This document shows, one piece after another, positions 17,453 through 25,845 of a stretch of 64,000 nucleotides of DNA; the stretch's first letter is position 1, and each line of letters opens with the position of its first letter. This DNA comes from Indolivaga alginatilytica. GTDB taxonomy: Bacteria > Bacteroidota > Bacteroidia > Bacteroidales > Dysgonomonadaceae. The notes under the pieces are model-generated. The model saw nothing but the letters and a program-made list of their open reading frames with translations. It was not told the DNA's origin and searched no databases. The stretch is taken from NCBI RefSeq assembly GCF_003201355.1, contig NZ_QICL01000008.1:79265-143264 (forward strand), written 5' to 3'. Both the position numbers and the translations under genes were made by a program.

Positions 17453-19504
17453 ATGAATAGATTGTATTATTATTTACCGGTAGCTATTCTGGCCGCAGCA
17501 ACTACGGTTGGTTGTAAACAGAAAGCTAACGCAGAAGAGGTGGTGCTTATGGTAGAAGGATTAAAGATTGAGAATTTGGATACTACAGCTAATCCCGGTA
17601 GTAATTTCTATCGTTTCGCAACAGGCGGATGGTCTGATGCCAATCCTATACCCGACGAATACTCTCGTTATGGTTCGTTTGATCAGTTGAGAGAAAATAA
17701 TCAGAAGCAAATAAAAGATTTGATTATTGAACTGGGTAAAACTGAAAATAAGCAGGGATCTACCGCTCAAAAGATCGGAGATTTGTATAAGCTGGGTATG
17801 GATAGCGTGAAGTTGAATACCGATGGTGGAACTCCTGTTCTGGAGCAGTTAGCAACTATTAATGCAGCTTCTACGGTAGAAGATATTATTGTTCTTTCGG
17901 GCAAAATCAGACACTATACATCAGCTCCGTTCTTTGGCTTTTATGTGGGAGCCGATGATATGAATAGCTCGATGAACATAGCTCATATCTACCAAAGTGG
18001 TTTGGGATTGGGCGAACGTGAGTATTACTTGGCTACCGATCCAACATCGAAGTCTTTACGTGAAGGTTATATTAAACTGATGGAAACTCAGTTTAAACAT
18101 GCAGGTTATACAGAGGCTGATGCTAAGGCGGCCGCCACAGCTGTCATGAAAATAGAAACAGCATTGGCTAAATCTCATTTCGAGAAGGAAAAAACACGTG
18201 TTCCCGAACTTAACTATCATAAAATGCAGGTTAGTAGCCTTAATGATTCGATAGCTAAATTTAAATGGGATGAATTTTTTACAGCTGTAGGTGCAAAAGA
18301 TTTGAAGGAATTGAATGTTTCTCAAAAAGAGCCTATTATTGCGGCTGTAAAACTGATCCAATCTACACCTGTAAAAGATTCTAAAGCATATCTTTCGTGG
18401 TGTTTAATTAATGCTGCTTCTAAATATCTGGATGATGAGTTTGTAAATGCGAATTTTGAATTCTATGGTAAAGAAATGAGCGGAAGTAAAGTAATACAAC
18501 CCCGTTGGAAAAGAACTGTAAATACAATAAACGAATCTCTTGGAGAAGAAGTAGGGCAATTGTATGTTGAAAAATATTTTCCTCCAAAGGCTAAAGAACG
18601 TATGCTCGATCTTGTGAAGAACCTTAAAGAATCGTTGAGCGAACGTATCAACAATTTGGAATGGATGAGTAAAGAAACTAAAGCTAAGGCTCAGGAAAAA
18701 CTGGGAACGTTTATCGTGAAGATTGGTTACCCTGACAAATGGAGAGATGTTTCGGCTTTAGATATTAAAGATGATAACTACTGGGCAAATATAGTCCGTG
18801 CATCTAATTTCGAGTTCGATTTTATGTTAAGTAAGTTAGGTAAACCTGTTGACCGTTCAGAGTGGTTAATGTCGCCTCAAACAGTGAATGCTTATTATAA
18901 TCCTACTACGAACGAAATTTGTTTCCCTGCAGGTATCTTACAACCTCCATTCTTTTATATGGATGCTGATGATGCTGTTAACTATGGTGCGATTGGTGTG
19001 GTTATTGGTCACGAAATGACTCATGGTTTTGATGATCAGGGTCGTAAATATGATAAGAACGGTAATATGACCGACTGGTGGACTCCCGAAGATGCCAAGA
19101 AATTTGAGGAGAGAGCCAAAGTCTTGGCAGATCATTTCAGTAATATTGTAGTGTTAGACGATTTACATGCTAATGGACAGTTTACTTTAGGTGAAAATAT
19201 TGCCGATCAAGGAGGCATACAAGTTTCTTATTATGCCTTTATGAAAACCAAACAAGGGCAGTCAGGCGAAAAGATTGACGGATTTACTCCTCAACAACGT
19301 TTCTTCCTAGCCTATGCCAATCTATGGGCGGGTAATATCAGAGATGCTGAAATCAGACGCTTAACTAAAATAGACCCTCATGCTTTAGGTAAATGGCGTG
19401 TAGATGGTGCTTTGCCTCATGTGGAAGCTTGGTATAAAGCGTTTAATATTACAGATAAAGATTCTCTTTATTTGCCTCTTGAAAAGCGTTCTTCTATTTG
19501 GTAA
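17453..19504 (+). CDS. M13-family (neprilysin/PepO-like) zinc metallopeptidase, lipoprotein
   Basis: A 683-residue peptidase with a lipoprotein signal (Cys21 in 'ATTVGC'). The zinc site is H520-E-M-T-H524 ('VVIGHEMTHGFDDQGR'), the third ligand Glu581 is in 'LGENIADQGG', and 'NAYYNPTTNEICFPAGILQPPFF' binds substrate. The N-terminal M13 domain (about 40-430) and the catalytic domain (about 470-683) are full length, ending in the expected 'RSSIW'. The enzyme should cleave oligopeptides in the periplasm or at the cell surface. It lies 36 nt after the transcarbamylase gene and may share its promoter, though the functions do not obviously connect. A strong terminator follows. Confidence 0.95.
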   Translation: MNRLYYYLPVAILAAATTVGCKQKANAEEVVLMVEGLKIENLDTTANPGSNFYRFATGGWSDANPIPDEYSRYGSFDQLRENNQKQIKDLIIELGKTENKQGSTAQKIGDLYKLGMDSVKLNTDGGTPVLEQLATINAASTVEDIIVLSGKIRHYTSAPFFGFYVGADDMNSSMNIAHIYQSGLGLGEREYYLATDPTSKSLREGYIKLMETQFKHAGYTEADAKAAATAVMKIETALAKSHFEKEKTRVPELNYHKMQVSSLNDSIAKFKWDEFFTAVGAKDLKELNVSQKEPIIAAVKLIQSTPVKDSKAYLSWCLINAASKYLDDEFVNANFEFYGKEMSGSKVIQPRWKRTVNTINESLGEEVGQLYVEKYFPPKAKERMLDLVKNLKESLSERINNLEWMSKETKAKAQEKLGTFIVKIGYPDKWRDVSALDIKDDNYWANIVRASNFEFDFMLSKLGKPVDRSEWLMSPQTVNAYYNPTTNEICFPAGILQPPFFYMDADDAVNYGAIGVVIGHEMTHGFDDQGRKYDKNGNMTDWWTPEDAKKFEERAKVLADHFSNIVVLDDLHANGQFTLGENIADQGGIQVSYYAFMKTKQGQSGEKIDGFTPQQRFFLAYANLWAGNIRDAEIRRLTKIDPHALGKWRVDGALPHVEAWYKAFNITDKDSLYLPLEKRSSIW

Positions 19505-19530
19505 TAGTATAATTTATTCAATATATAAGT

Positions 19531-19567
19531 ATCTCCCATGAGTTAATTTTCATGGGAGATTTTTTTT
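19531..19567 (+). terminator. Intrinsic terminator of the M13 peptidase gene
   Basis: 11-bp perfect stem ATCTCCCATGA / TCATGGGAGAT followed at once by seven T. Confidence 0.9.
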
Positions 19568-19640
19568 GCTCTTAATAACTCAAATAGACTCATTTCTGAA
19601 AAAATAACATTTTTTTTGCTAGAAATTCAATAAGTATTTT

Positions 19641-19648
19641 TAGATTTG
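19641..19648 (+). promoter_or_regulatory. -7 box (with -33 TTTG) for the small coiled-coil gene
   Basis: TAGATTTG with TTTG at 19615-19618, spacer 22 nt. Implies a leader of about 65 nt. Confidence 0.5.
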
Positions 19649-19719
19649 TAGGCTATGTTTTTGGAAATATATAGCGTCAGTACACACTAATTGATTAATA
19701 ATAACCATTTTATATATTT

Positions 19720-20046
19720 ATGAAGAAATTGCTATTTTCAATGTTTTTAATCGGTATGTTGGGGCTTCAAGTATCTTATGCTCAGAATAAAAATTCTGCA
19801 GATCCTACAATTCAGTCCAAGATAGAAAAGTTAAAAGCACAGGAAGCTAAGGAGATTGAGAAATCAAAAACAAAAGCTTTAAAAAATTCGGAAAAGGCAC
19901 ATAGAGATGCAGATAAGCGAGCTCAGAAAGAAGCCGACAGAATAAGAAAAGAAGGTGAGAAAAGAGCTGCAAAATATCATGATGATTCAGAAAAAGAGAT
20001 AGCTAGCCTAAGAAGAAAAACGGCAAGTAAAATAGCTGCTTTGTGA
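19720..20046 (+). CDS. Small exported charged coiled-coil protein
   Basis: A 108-residue protein with a clear signal peptide (cleavage expected after 'LQVSYA', about residue 21). The mature part is almost entirely Lys/Glu/Ala/Arg and should form one long helix or coiled coil ('AHRDADKRAQKEADRIRKEGEKRA'). No known domain was recognised. It is monocistronic, with its own promoter box and a strong terminator, so it is probably well expressed. A periplasmic structural or stress role is possible but not supported by any motif. Confidence 0.65.
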   Translation: MKKLLFSMFLIGMLGLQVSYAQNKNSADPTIQSKIEKLKAQEAKEIEKSKTKALKNSEKAHRDADKRAQKEADRIRKEGEKRAAKYHDDSEKEIASLRRKTASKIAAL

Positions 20047-20090
20047 CCATCGGATTAACTTCCTATTAGTGAAGTTTAAAACAATATATA

Positions 20091-20123
20091 AAAGGATTGA
20101 CTATTTTAGTCAATCCTTTTTTT
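20091..20123 (+). terminator. Intrinsic terminator
   Basis: 13-bp perfect stem AAAGGATTGACTA / TAGTCAATCCTTT, 3-nt loop, T-run at the end. Confidence 0.85.
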
Positions 20124-20172
20124 GTAGACTGAAGTTTCTAGTGATTGACTTTCAGTTCTCGAAAAAAAAAAT

Positions 20173-20180
20173 TATATTTG
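20173..20180 (+). promoter_or_regulatory. -7 box, probable nqr operon promoter
   Basis: TATATTTG, with TTTC at 20150-20153 about 19 nt upstream as a weak -33 element. The nqrA start is about 180 nt downstream. Confidence 0.45.
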
Positions 20181-20359
20181 TAATAATAGCTTTCCTTATT
20201 ATATAGATAAAATATATTGTATTTCTTAAAAGAATACTATATAAAGGGCAGTCACCTATTTATTGTCGCATTTCGAATAAAGGCATCAGGCTTGATATCG
20301 TTTATGTAATATTAATAAATAACGAGATATCTTACAAAACCGTTTGACATAAGTATTAT

Positions 20360-21730
20360 ATGCCAAAATATATTAAAATAAAGAAAGGTCTGAATATTCC
20401 GATAGAAGGTAGTGCACCTGAAGTTTTTATGGGTCATATAAAGCCATCTATCCTCCGAATTATACCTGAAGATTTTCCCGGTCTTATTCCTAAAGTAGAT
20501 GTTAAAGTTGGAGATCACGTGAAGGCAGGTACACCTTTAATGCACGATAAAAGGAATGATCAATTAGTATTTGTATCCCCTGTGAGTGGTATCGTGGTAT
20601 CGATCACACGAGGCGAAAAACGAAAACTTCTGGATATCACTATAGAAGCAGATAAAGAGATTCAACAGGAAGTTTTGGATACTGCTCTGATAGAGGATAA
20701 TACAGCAGATGGAATAAGAACGAAACTATTGAAAGCCGGACTTTGGCCTTTTATCAAGCAACGTCCCTATGATATAATTGCAGACCCCAATGTCTCTCCC
20801 CGTGATATATTTATTACCGGATTTTCTTCTGCCCCCTTGGCTCCTTCATATGATTTTATAATAGAAAACGAACTTCAGGCTTTCCAAAAAGGTATTGAAG
20901 CTTTGTCTGAACTGACTTCCGGAACAATGTATATGGGAATTAGTCCCGGTACTAAATCGGTAGCTTTACTTGATGCGAAGAATGTTGAGATTTGTGAATT
21001 TGAAGGACCTCATCCTGCCGGAAATACCGGAGTCCAAATCAATGCAATAAAACCTGTAAATAAAGGTGAAACAGTCTGGACTATTACCGCACCCGATGTG
21101 TTGATAATTGGTCGTTTTCTACTAAAGGGATATGTTGATTTTACTCGTCTTGTGGCATACACAGGTTCGGAAACTGTAAAGAAAGGATATTATTCTGTAG
21201 TAATTGGTTCCAAACTCGATCGGCTATTTGAAGCTAATGTTACAAGAGGTGATAACTTGCGTTATATATCGGGTAATGTGTTAACAGGTACGCAGATTGA
21301 TAAGGAGGGATCGCTTCGTTTTTATGATTCACAAATTACAGTGATTCCCGAGGGGGATGATAAGCACGATTTTGTGGGTTGGGCTTCTGTCGGATTAAAT
21401 AAAAAATACAGTGCAGGAGGTACTTACTTATCTAAGTTAGTGAGTTTATTGAAGCCTGATAAGAAATATCGTTTAGATGCCCGTTTGATGGGCGGTCGTC
21501 GTGCCATAATTATGTCTAATGAGTATGATAAAGTATTCCCGATGGATATTCTTCCGGAGCAACTGATAAAGGCTACAATAACATACAATGTAGATAAGAT
21601 GGAACAACTTGGTATATATGAAGTTGCTCCCGAAGATTTTGCATTGTGCGAATTTGTTGATACTTCAAAACTCGAAATCCAGAAGGAGATTAGAGAAGGA
21701 CTTCTCAAATTGAAGAAAGAAATGGAATGA
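20360..21730 (+). CDS. nqrA: Na+-translocating NADH:quinone reductase subunit A
   Basis: A 456-residue NqrA, first gene of the nqr operon. The protein begins 'MPKYIKIKKGLNIPIEGSAP' and contains 'SPVSGIVVSITRGEKRKLLDI', the biotinyl-lipoyl-like fold, 'GPHPAGNTGVQINAIKP' and 'GNVLTGTQIDKEG', all typical of the family. NqrA is the soluble cytoplasmic subunit and is linked to the quinone site of the six-subunit Na+ pump. The operon continues with nqrB after an unusually long 340-nt gap that holds a foldback element and a dispersed hairpin, so subunit stoichiometry may depend on reading or processing through this gap. Confidence 0.96.
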   Translation: MPKYIKIKKGLNIPIEGSAPEVFMGHIKPSILRIIPEDFPGLIPKVDVKVGDHVKAGTPLMHDKRNDQLVFVSPVSGIVVSITRGEKRKLLDITIEADKEIQQEVLDTALIEDNTADGIRTKLLKAGLWPFIKQRPYDIIADPNVSPRDIFITGFSSAPLAPSYDFIIENELQAFQKGIEALSELTSGTMYMGISPGTKSVALLDAKNVEICEFEGPHPAGNTGVQINAIKPVNKGETVWTITAPDVLIIGRFLLKGYVDFTRLVAYTGSETVKKGYYSVVIGSKLDRLFEANVTRGDNLRYISGNVLTGTQIDKEGSLRFYDSQITVIPEGDDKHDFVGWASVGLNKKYSAGGTYLSKLVSLLKPDKKYRLDARLMGGRRAIIMSNEYDKVFPMDILPEQLIKATITYNVDKMEQLGIYEVAPEDFALCEFVDTSKLEIQKEIREGLLKLKKEME

Positions 21731-21750
21731 AGTTTTTATGTTTCATATTA

Positions 21751-21947
21751 AGAGTCTATTTAAATTTTACCGAACTATTTTTATTATGGAATGCTGTCAT
21801 TGTTCTTTGCTACTTTTTTAAGCTCTTTTGAGCCTCTTTTTCACTTATTCCTCTTGATTCAGCCCGCTGAATCTGCTAGTAATAAGTGAAAAATAGATCT
21901 CAAAATAAGTCTTGAAAAAAGAAAGCAATAAAATTTAAACAGACTCT
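21751..21947. repeat. 197-bp foldback (MITE-like or structured-RNA) element
   Basis: Ends are 19-bp inverted repeats with one mismatch: AGAGTCTATTTAAATTTTA (21751-21769) and its complement (21929-21947). Inside, 21837-21849 (TTTTTCACTTATT) pairs perfectly with 21881-21893, and the tip is GATTCAG / CTGAATC (21856-21862 with 21867-21873). TTGCT-rich and AAGCAA-rich arms between also pair, with gaps. The whole element can fold as one long imperfect hairpin. No open frame lies inside and no clear target-site duplication was found. Confidence 0.8.
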
Positions 21948-22010
21948 AAGTAATTCGAACTATTTAATGCGATGATTTATCAGCACAACTATCTCCGGTT
22001 ATTATGTTTG

Positions 22011-22039
22011 CCAAAGGAATAAAAAGGTCTGCGACCTTA
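22011..22039 (+). repeat. Dispersed intergenic hairpin, copy 3
   Basis: CCAAAGGAATAAAAAGG then TCTGCGACCTTA. The core AAGGTCTGCGACCTTA (22024-22039) has 6-bp arms. The lead sequence is nearly the same as that of the copy before the korC gene. Confidence 0.8.
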
Positions 22040-22070
22040 GTTGAAAGTTTTATAAAAAATAGATATAACA

Positions 22071-23306
22071 TTGAAGTCACTAAGAAATCAACTGGATAAT
22101 AGAATAAAACCTCATTTCGAAAAAGGTGGTAAGTTCGAAAAATTGCATTCATTATATGATGCAGTAGATACATTTTTGTATGTACCGAATACTACCTCTA
22201 AAAGTGGAGTGCATATACATGATGCCTCTGATACGAAGCGAACCATGTCATTGGTTATTCTGGCTTTAATTCCTGCGTTATTGTTCGGAATGTATAATGT
22301 CGGTTACCAACATTATCAGGCAATAGGCGAAGTTCCTGTTTTCTGGAACTGTTTTCTGTTCGGTTTATTGGCAATTCTACCTAAAATAGTTGTGTCATAT
22401 GTGGTAGGATTGGGTATTGAGATTATTATAGCACAGATTAAAGGACACGAAGTACAGGAGGGGTTTCTGGTGTCGGGTATGTTGATTCCTATGATCGTAC
22501 CTGTTGATCTTCCTCTATGGATGCTTGCCGTTGCTACAGCTTTTGCCGTTGTATTTGCTAAAGAAGTTTTTGGAGGAACAGGTTATAATATATTTAATGT
22601 AGCCTTGGTAGCAAGGGCATTTTTGTTTTTTGCATACCCATCTAAAATGACAGGAGAACATGTATTCGTTCGTGCTGAAAATAGCTTTGGAGTGGGAGAT
22701 GCAAATATGGTGGATGGTATTACACAAACGGTAGACGCTTTTTCGGGAGCTACTCCCTTATCACAAATAGAAACTGCCACAGGAAACAGTGTCACATTGG
22801 TTGACGTTACGGGGCATGTACTTACTTATTGGGATATGTTTTTGGGGCTTATTCCCGGATCGATAGGTGAAACATCCAAATTAGCCATTCTGATAGGCGC
22901 AATTATTATGATCTTATTTGGCGTTGCCAGCTGGAAAACAATGGTGTCAGTTTTTATTGGAGGAATGGCAACAGCTCTTCTTATTAATCAGTTTGCTGTA
23001 AATGCGGTGATGCAGATAACTCCTTTGGAACATATTCTGTTGGGAGGCTTTGCTTTTGGTGCTGTTTTTATGGCTACCGATCCTGTTACGTCTGCTCGCA
23101 CCGAATCAGGAAAATGGGTCTATGGATTCCTTATCGGAGTGATAGCTGTTTTGATCCGTGTCTTTAATCCCGGTTATCCGGAAGGGATGATGTTGGCTAT
23201 ACTATTTATGAATGCTTTTGCTCCTCTGATCGATTATGTGGTAGTCGGGAAAAATATTAAACGCAGAATGAGGCGGGCAACTCAAAAAAATGATAAAAGT
23301 GTATGA
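22071..23306 (+). CDS. nqrB: Na+-translocating NADH:quinone reductase subunit B
   Basis: A 411-residue integral membrane subunit with about ten helices. The covalent FMN motif S225-G-A-T228 is in 'VDAFSGATPLSQ', with the flavin expected on Thr228. The N-terminus 'KSLRNQLDNRIKPHFEKGGKFEKLHS' matches family starts exactly, which fixes initiation at the TTG codon 22071-22073; an in-frame stop lies 18 nt upstream and no ATG or GTG is available. NqrB carries electrons through FMN and riboflavin and forms the main Na+ path. It overlaps nqrC by 4 nt (ATGA), so the two are translationally coupled. Confidence 0.95.
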   Translation: MKSLRNQLDNRIKPHFEKGGKFEKLHSLYDAVDTFLYVPNTTSKSGVHIHDASDTKRTMSLVILALIPALLFGMYNVGYQHYQAIGEVPVFWNCFLFGLLAILPKIVVSYVVGLGIEIIIAQIKGHEVQEGFLVSGMLIPMIVPVDLPLWMLAVATAFAVVFAKEVFGGTGYNIFNVALVARAFLFFAYPSKMTGEHVFVRAENSFGVGDANMVDGITQTVDAFSGATPLSQIETATGNSVTLVDVTGHVLTYWDMFLGLIPGSIGETSKLAILIGAIIMILFGVASWKTMVSVFIGGMATALLINQFAVNAVMQITPLEHILLGGFAFGAVFMATDPVTSARTESGKWVYGFLIGVIAVLIRVFNPGYPEGMMLAILFMNAFAPLIDYVVVGKNIKRRMRRATQKNDKSV

Positions 23307-24010
23307 ATAGAGACAGTAATAAATATACGATACTATTTGCAAGCGTGATGGTTATTCTTGTAGCTGTTGTTCTTTCGATAGTTCACGTATCATTAAAAGG
23401 TATTCAGCAGAAGAATGCCGATGTTGATAAAATGTCGCAAATATTACGTTCTATTAATATAAATACAAAAGGAACCGAATCTGAACGAAAGTTCAAAGAA
23501 CTGATTCCGGATATGTATATGATTGATTTGGATGGAAATATTATCCCGGATTCTCAGCAAGATGCATTTAATGCCGATTTGAAAGTTGAGATGGACAAGC
23601 CTCGAAATGAACGCAGGTATCCTGTATATGTGGCAAGCTTAGATGGTAAAATCTTATACATATTGGCTTTAAGAGGTTCAGGATTGTGGGGTGCTATGTG
23701 GGGATATATTGCCGTACATGAAGATGGTAATACAGTGTATGGTGCCGACTTCGATCATGAATCTGAGACTCCCGGATTGGGGGCTGAAGTTGCTCACGAC
23801 TGGTTTAGTGACGAATTTGTAGGTAAAGAGCTTTATAAAGGCGGTGTATTTAAATCAATAGCAATTGTAAAACCCGGTAAAAGTGTTTCGGACAGAGATT
23901 ATGTCGATGGTATATCAGGTGGAACAATTACCAGTCATGGTATAGATAATATGCTCTATAATACATTGGAAGGTTATAGTAAGTTTTTGGAAAATTTAAA
24001 GAAGAACTAG
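23303..24010 (+). CDS. nqrC: Na+-translocating NADH:quinone reductase subunit C
   Basis: A 235-residue subunit with one N-terminal membrane helix (about residues 9-30) and a periplasmic FMN-binding domain. The flavinylation motif is S205-G-G-T208-I-T ('VDGISGGTITSHGIDN'), with Thr208 the expected FMN-phosphoester site; most relatives have SGAT, so Ala to Gly is a mild change. 'GLWGAMWGYIAV' and 'ETPGLGAEVA' are conserved around the flavin. FMN transfer would need an ApbE-type flavin transferase, not seen in this window. The ATG lies within the nqrB stop. Confidence 0.95.
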   Translation: MNRDSNKYTILFASVMVILVAVVLSIVHVSLKGIQQKNADVDKMSQILRSININTKGTESERKFKELIPDMYMIDLDGNIIPDSQQDAFNADLKVEMDKPRNERRYPVYVASLDGKILYILALRGSGLWGAMWGYIAVHEDGNTVYGADFDHESETPGLGAEVAHDWFSDEFVGKELYKGGVFKSIAIVKPGKSVSDRDYVDGISGGTITSHGIDNMLYNTLEGYSKFLENLKKN

Positions 24011-24011
24011 A

Positions 24012-24644
24012 ATGAGTCAGCTATTATCAGATAAAACAAGGGCTATATTATTAGGCCCTTTAAATAAGAAAAATCCAATTCTGGTACAGGTATTAGGAGT
24101 TTGCTCTACATTGGCTGTGACTACCAAGCTGGAGGCTTCGATAATGATGGGTGTTTGTGTAACTATTGTGGTTGCTTTTGCTAATTTATTCTTGTCCCTA
24201 TTACGTAACCTTATTCCCGATAAGATTCGCATAATAGTGCAAATGGTTATAGCAGCAGCTTTGGTGACATTAGTGAGTGAATTGCTTAAAGCGTATGCAT
24301 TTGACGTAAATAAACAATTATCGGTATTTATAAGCCTTATTCTTACCAATTGTATTTTGATGGGGCGTTTAGAAGCTTTTGCTTTAGGTAACGGACCTGT
24401 TGCTTCATTTTTAGATGGTATTGGTAATGGTTTAGGGTATGCCGTAGTATTGTTTATAGTTGGATTTATCCGGGAATTATTAGGATCGGGAACGTTGCTG
24501 GGATTCGAGATTATACCTCAATCATTCTATAATATAGGCTATATGGATAATGGGTTTATGATATTACCTCCTATGGCTTTAATAGTTGTTGCTGTATTGA
24601 TCTGGATACAACGATCTCGCAATAAAGATTTACAGGAAGGCTAA
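24012..24644 (+). CDS. nqrD: Na+-translocating NADH:quinone reductase subunit D
   Basis: A 210-residue membrane subunit with about six helices, starting one nucleotide after nqrC. 'GPLNKKNPILVQVLGVCSTLAVTTKLEASIMMG' contains the Cys that, with one in NqrE, helps bind the membrane Fe-S centre; 'VFISLILTNCILMGRLEAFA' holds the second conserved Cys half-motif. NqrD and NqrE are homologous and pack with inverted topology. A 70-nt gap with a dispersed hairpin (24665-24680) follows before nqrE. Confidence 0.95.
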   Translation: MSQLLSDKTRAILLGPLNKKNPILVQVLGVCSTLAVTTKLEASIMMGVCVTIVVAFANLFLSLLRNLIPDKIRIIVQMVIAAALVTLVSELLKAYAFDVNKQLSVFISLILTNCILMGRLEAFALGNGPVASFLDGIGNGLGYAVVLFIVGFIRELLGSGTLLGFEIIPQSFYNIGYMDNGFMILPPMALIVVAVLIWIQRSRNKDLQEG

Positions 24645-24664
24645 ACTAGATACAGTCTGAATAG

Positions 24665-24680
24665 AAGGTTTGAAACCTTA
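24665..24680 (+). repeat. Dispersed intergenic hairpin, copy 4
   Basis: AAGGTTTGAAACCTTA, 20 nt after the nqrD stop. Arms AAGGTTT/AAACCTT show a paired change (C:G to T:A) relative to the GGTC/GACC copies, so the stem is preserved. Confidence 0.75.
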
Positions 24681-24714
24681 AATATGATTATCAGAAAAAA
24701 AGAACTGAACGATT

Positions 24715-25332
24715 ATGCAAGAGGCTATTAATATATTTATTCGATCTATTTTTATTGAGAATATGATATTCGCATACTTTTTAGGTATGTGTACATTTCT
24801 CGCTATCTCAAAGAATGTAAAAACAGCTATAGGACTTGGTATTGCAGTAATATTTCTACTGACAATAACTGTTCCCATTAATTATTTGTTGGAAAATTAT
24901 TTACTGAAACCGGGTGCTTTGCAATGGTTGGGTGATAGTTTCAAAGATGTTGACTTGAGTATGTTGACATTACTGGTCTTTATTGCAGTATTGGCATCGG
25001 TTACACAAATATTAGCTCTGCTTATCGAGAAATATAGTCCGTCCTTATACGCAACTTTAGGAATATTTCTACCTCTGTTGGCTGTAAATTGTGCCATATT
25101 TGGAGGATCTCTATTTATGCAGCAGAAAGAATTTCCCAATATCGGTTATGCTACCGTATACGGTTTAGGATCGGGTGTCGGTTGGTTTTTGGCTATCGTA
25201 GGCTTAGCTGCTATACGGGAAAGGCTCGAATATTCGGATATTCCGAAACCTTTGAGGGGTTTAGGAATCACTTTCATTATAACAGCACTGATGGGAATAG
25301 CTTTTATGAGTTTCTCGGGTATCAAACTTTAA
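24715..25332 (+). CDS. nqrE: Na+-translocating NADH:quinone reductase subunit E
   Basis: A 205-residue membrane subunit with about six helices, homologous to NqrD/RnfA. 'FIENMIFAYFLGMCTFLAISKNVKTAIGLG' holds the first conserved Cys and 'LPLLAVNCAIFGGSLFMQQKEF' the second; together with NqrD these are known to hold an Fe-S centre inside the membrane. 'GLGSGVGWFLAIVGLAAIRERL' is the usual C-terminal motif. The next operon gene is not nqrF but a small unknown gene 33 nt downstream. Confidence 0.95.
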   Translation: MQEAINIFIRSIFIENMIFAYFLGMCTFLAISKNVKTAIGLGIAVIFLLTITVPINYLLENYLLKPGALQWLGDSFKDVDLSMLTLLVFIAVLASVTQILALLIEKYSPSLYATLGIFLPLLAVNCAIFGGSLFMQQKEFPNIGYATVYGLGSGVGWFLAIVGLAAIRERLEYSDIPKPLRGLGITFIITALMGIAFMSFSGIKL

Positions 25333-25365
25333 GTTCTTAGACTTTTACATAATTTACTTAACGAT

Positions 25366-25800
25366 ATGAAACTAATTAAATACAATGACGGGATAGTTTC
25401 TTTTAAATTGCCAGCCAATTGGAAAGAAGAATATTACGATGACGGAAATGCTGCTTTTTACAGAGAAGATTCCGATTCGGGAACATTAAGGTTGAGTGTT
25501 CTGTCTACTGAATTAAAAGAGGAGTATAACGAAAGTGTAAAACTGTCGTCCGACTCGGGTATGTACGTCGAGGAAGGTTTTCCATTGGAAGAAGATGTTA
25601 AACTGACAAATGAAGGGGGCGATGATATTCTGGTTTATTCTTGGGAGGTAATAGTCCCAGTAGATTCAAAAGGGCGAAGAATTATTTTGTTCTCATATAC
25701 CATACCTGCTTTTAAAGAGGGAGATCCGGAAACTAGTCTGGAGTTAAATTTTATACGAAATACAATTCTTGAAGCTAGTTATTCAAAAGAAGGAAATTGA
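25366..25800 (+). CDS. Unknown soluble protein inserted in the nqr operon
   Basis: A 144-residue acidic protein without signal peptide or membrane helix. It begins 'MKLIKYNDGIVSFKLPANWKEEYYDDGNAAFY', a beginning like proteins of the DcrB/PsbP-like (Mog1) fold, which often open with 'FSFKLPxxW', and continues as alternating strands with 'RNTILEASY' at the end. It lies between nqrE (33 nt) and nqrF (45 nt), same strand, so it is almost surely transcribed with the pump. NQR operons usually run nqrABCDEF without a gene here. A role in assembly or regulation of NQR is a guess from position only; the fold call is also tentative. Confidence 0.6.
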   Translation: MKLIKYNDGIVSFKLPANWKEEYYDDGNAAFYREDSDSGTLRLSVLSTELKEEYNESVKLSSDSGMYVEEGFPLEEDVKLTNEGGDDILVYSWEVIVPVDSKGRRIILFSYTIPAFKEGDPETSLELNFIRNTILEASYSKEGN

Positions 25801-25810
25801 ATAATAAATG

Positions 25811-25825
25811 AGGTATCAGACCTTA
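25811..25825 (+). repeat. Dispersed intergenic hairpin, copy 5
   Basis: AGGTATCAGACCTTAAAA, 10 nt after the stop of the inserted gene and 20 nt before nqrF. One arm is diverged (GGTa/GACC). Confidence 0.55.
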
Positions 25826-25845
25826 AAAGATAAAAGTGAAAATTT

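Larger units (their letters stand above)
20047..20359 (+). promoter_or_regulatory. Upstream region of the nqr operon
   Basis: No gene seen. It holds the terminator of the preceding gene (20091-20123), a promoter box (20173-20180) and then about 170 nt of A/T-rich leader in which no convincing structure was found. Confidence 0.5.
21731..22070 (+). other. Long nqrA-nqrB gap
   Basis: No gene. Nearly two-thirds of it is a 197-bp foldback element (21751-21947); a dispersed hairpin follows (22011-22039). Other nqr genes are close together, so this gap is an insertion by comparison. Confidence 0.75.

Noticed and set aside
23303-24010. Loss of FMN attachment in NqrC because of SGGT instead of SGAT
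   Set aside because: The flavin-accepting Thr and flanking residues remain; Ala to Gly is mild, so function is probably kept.
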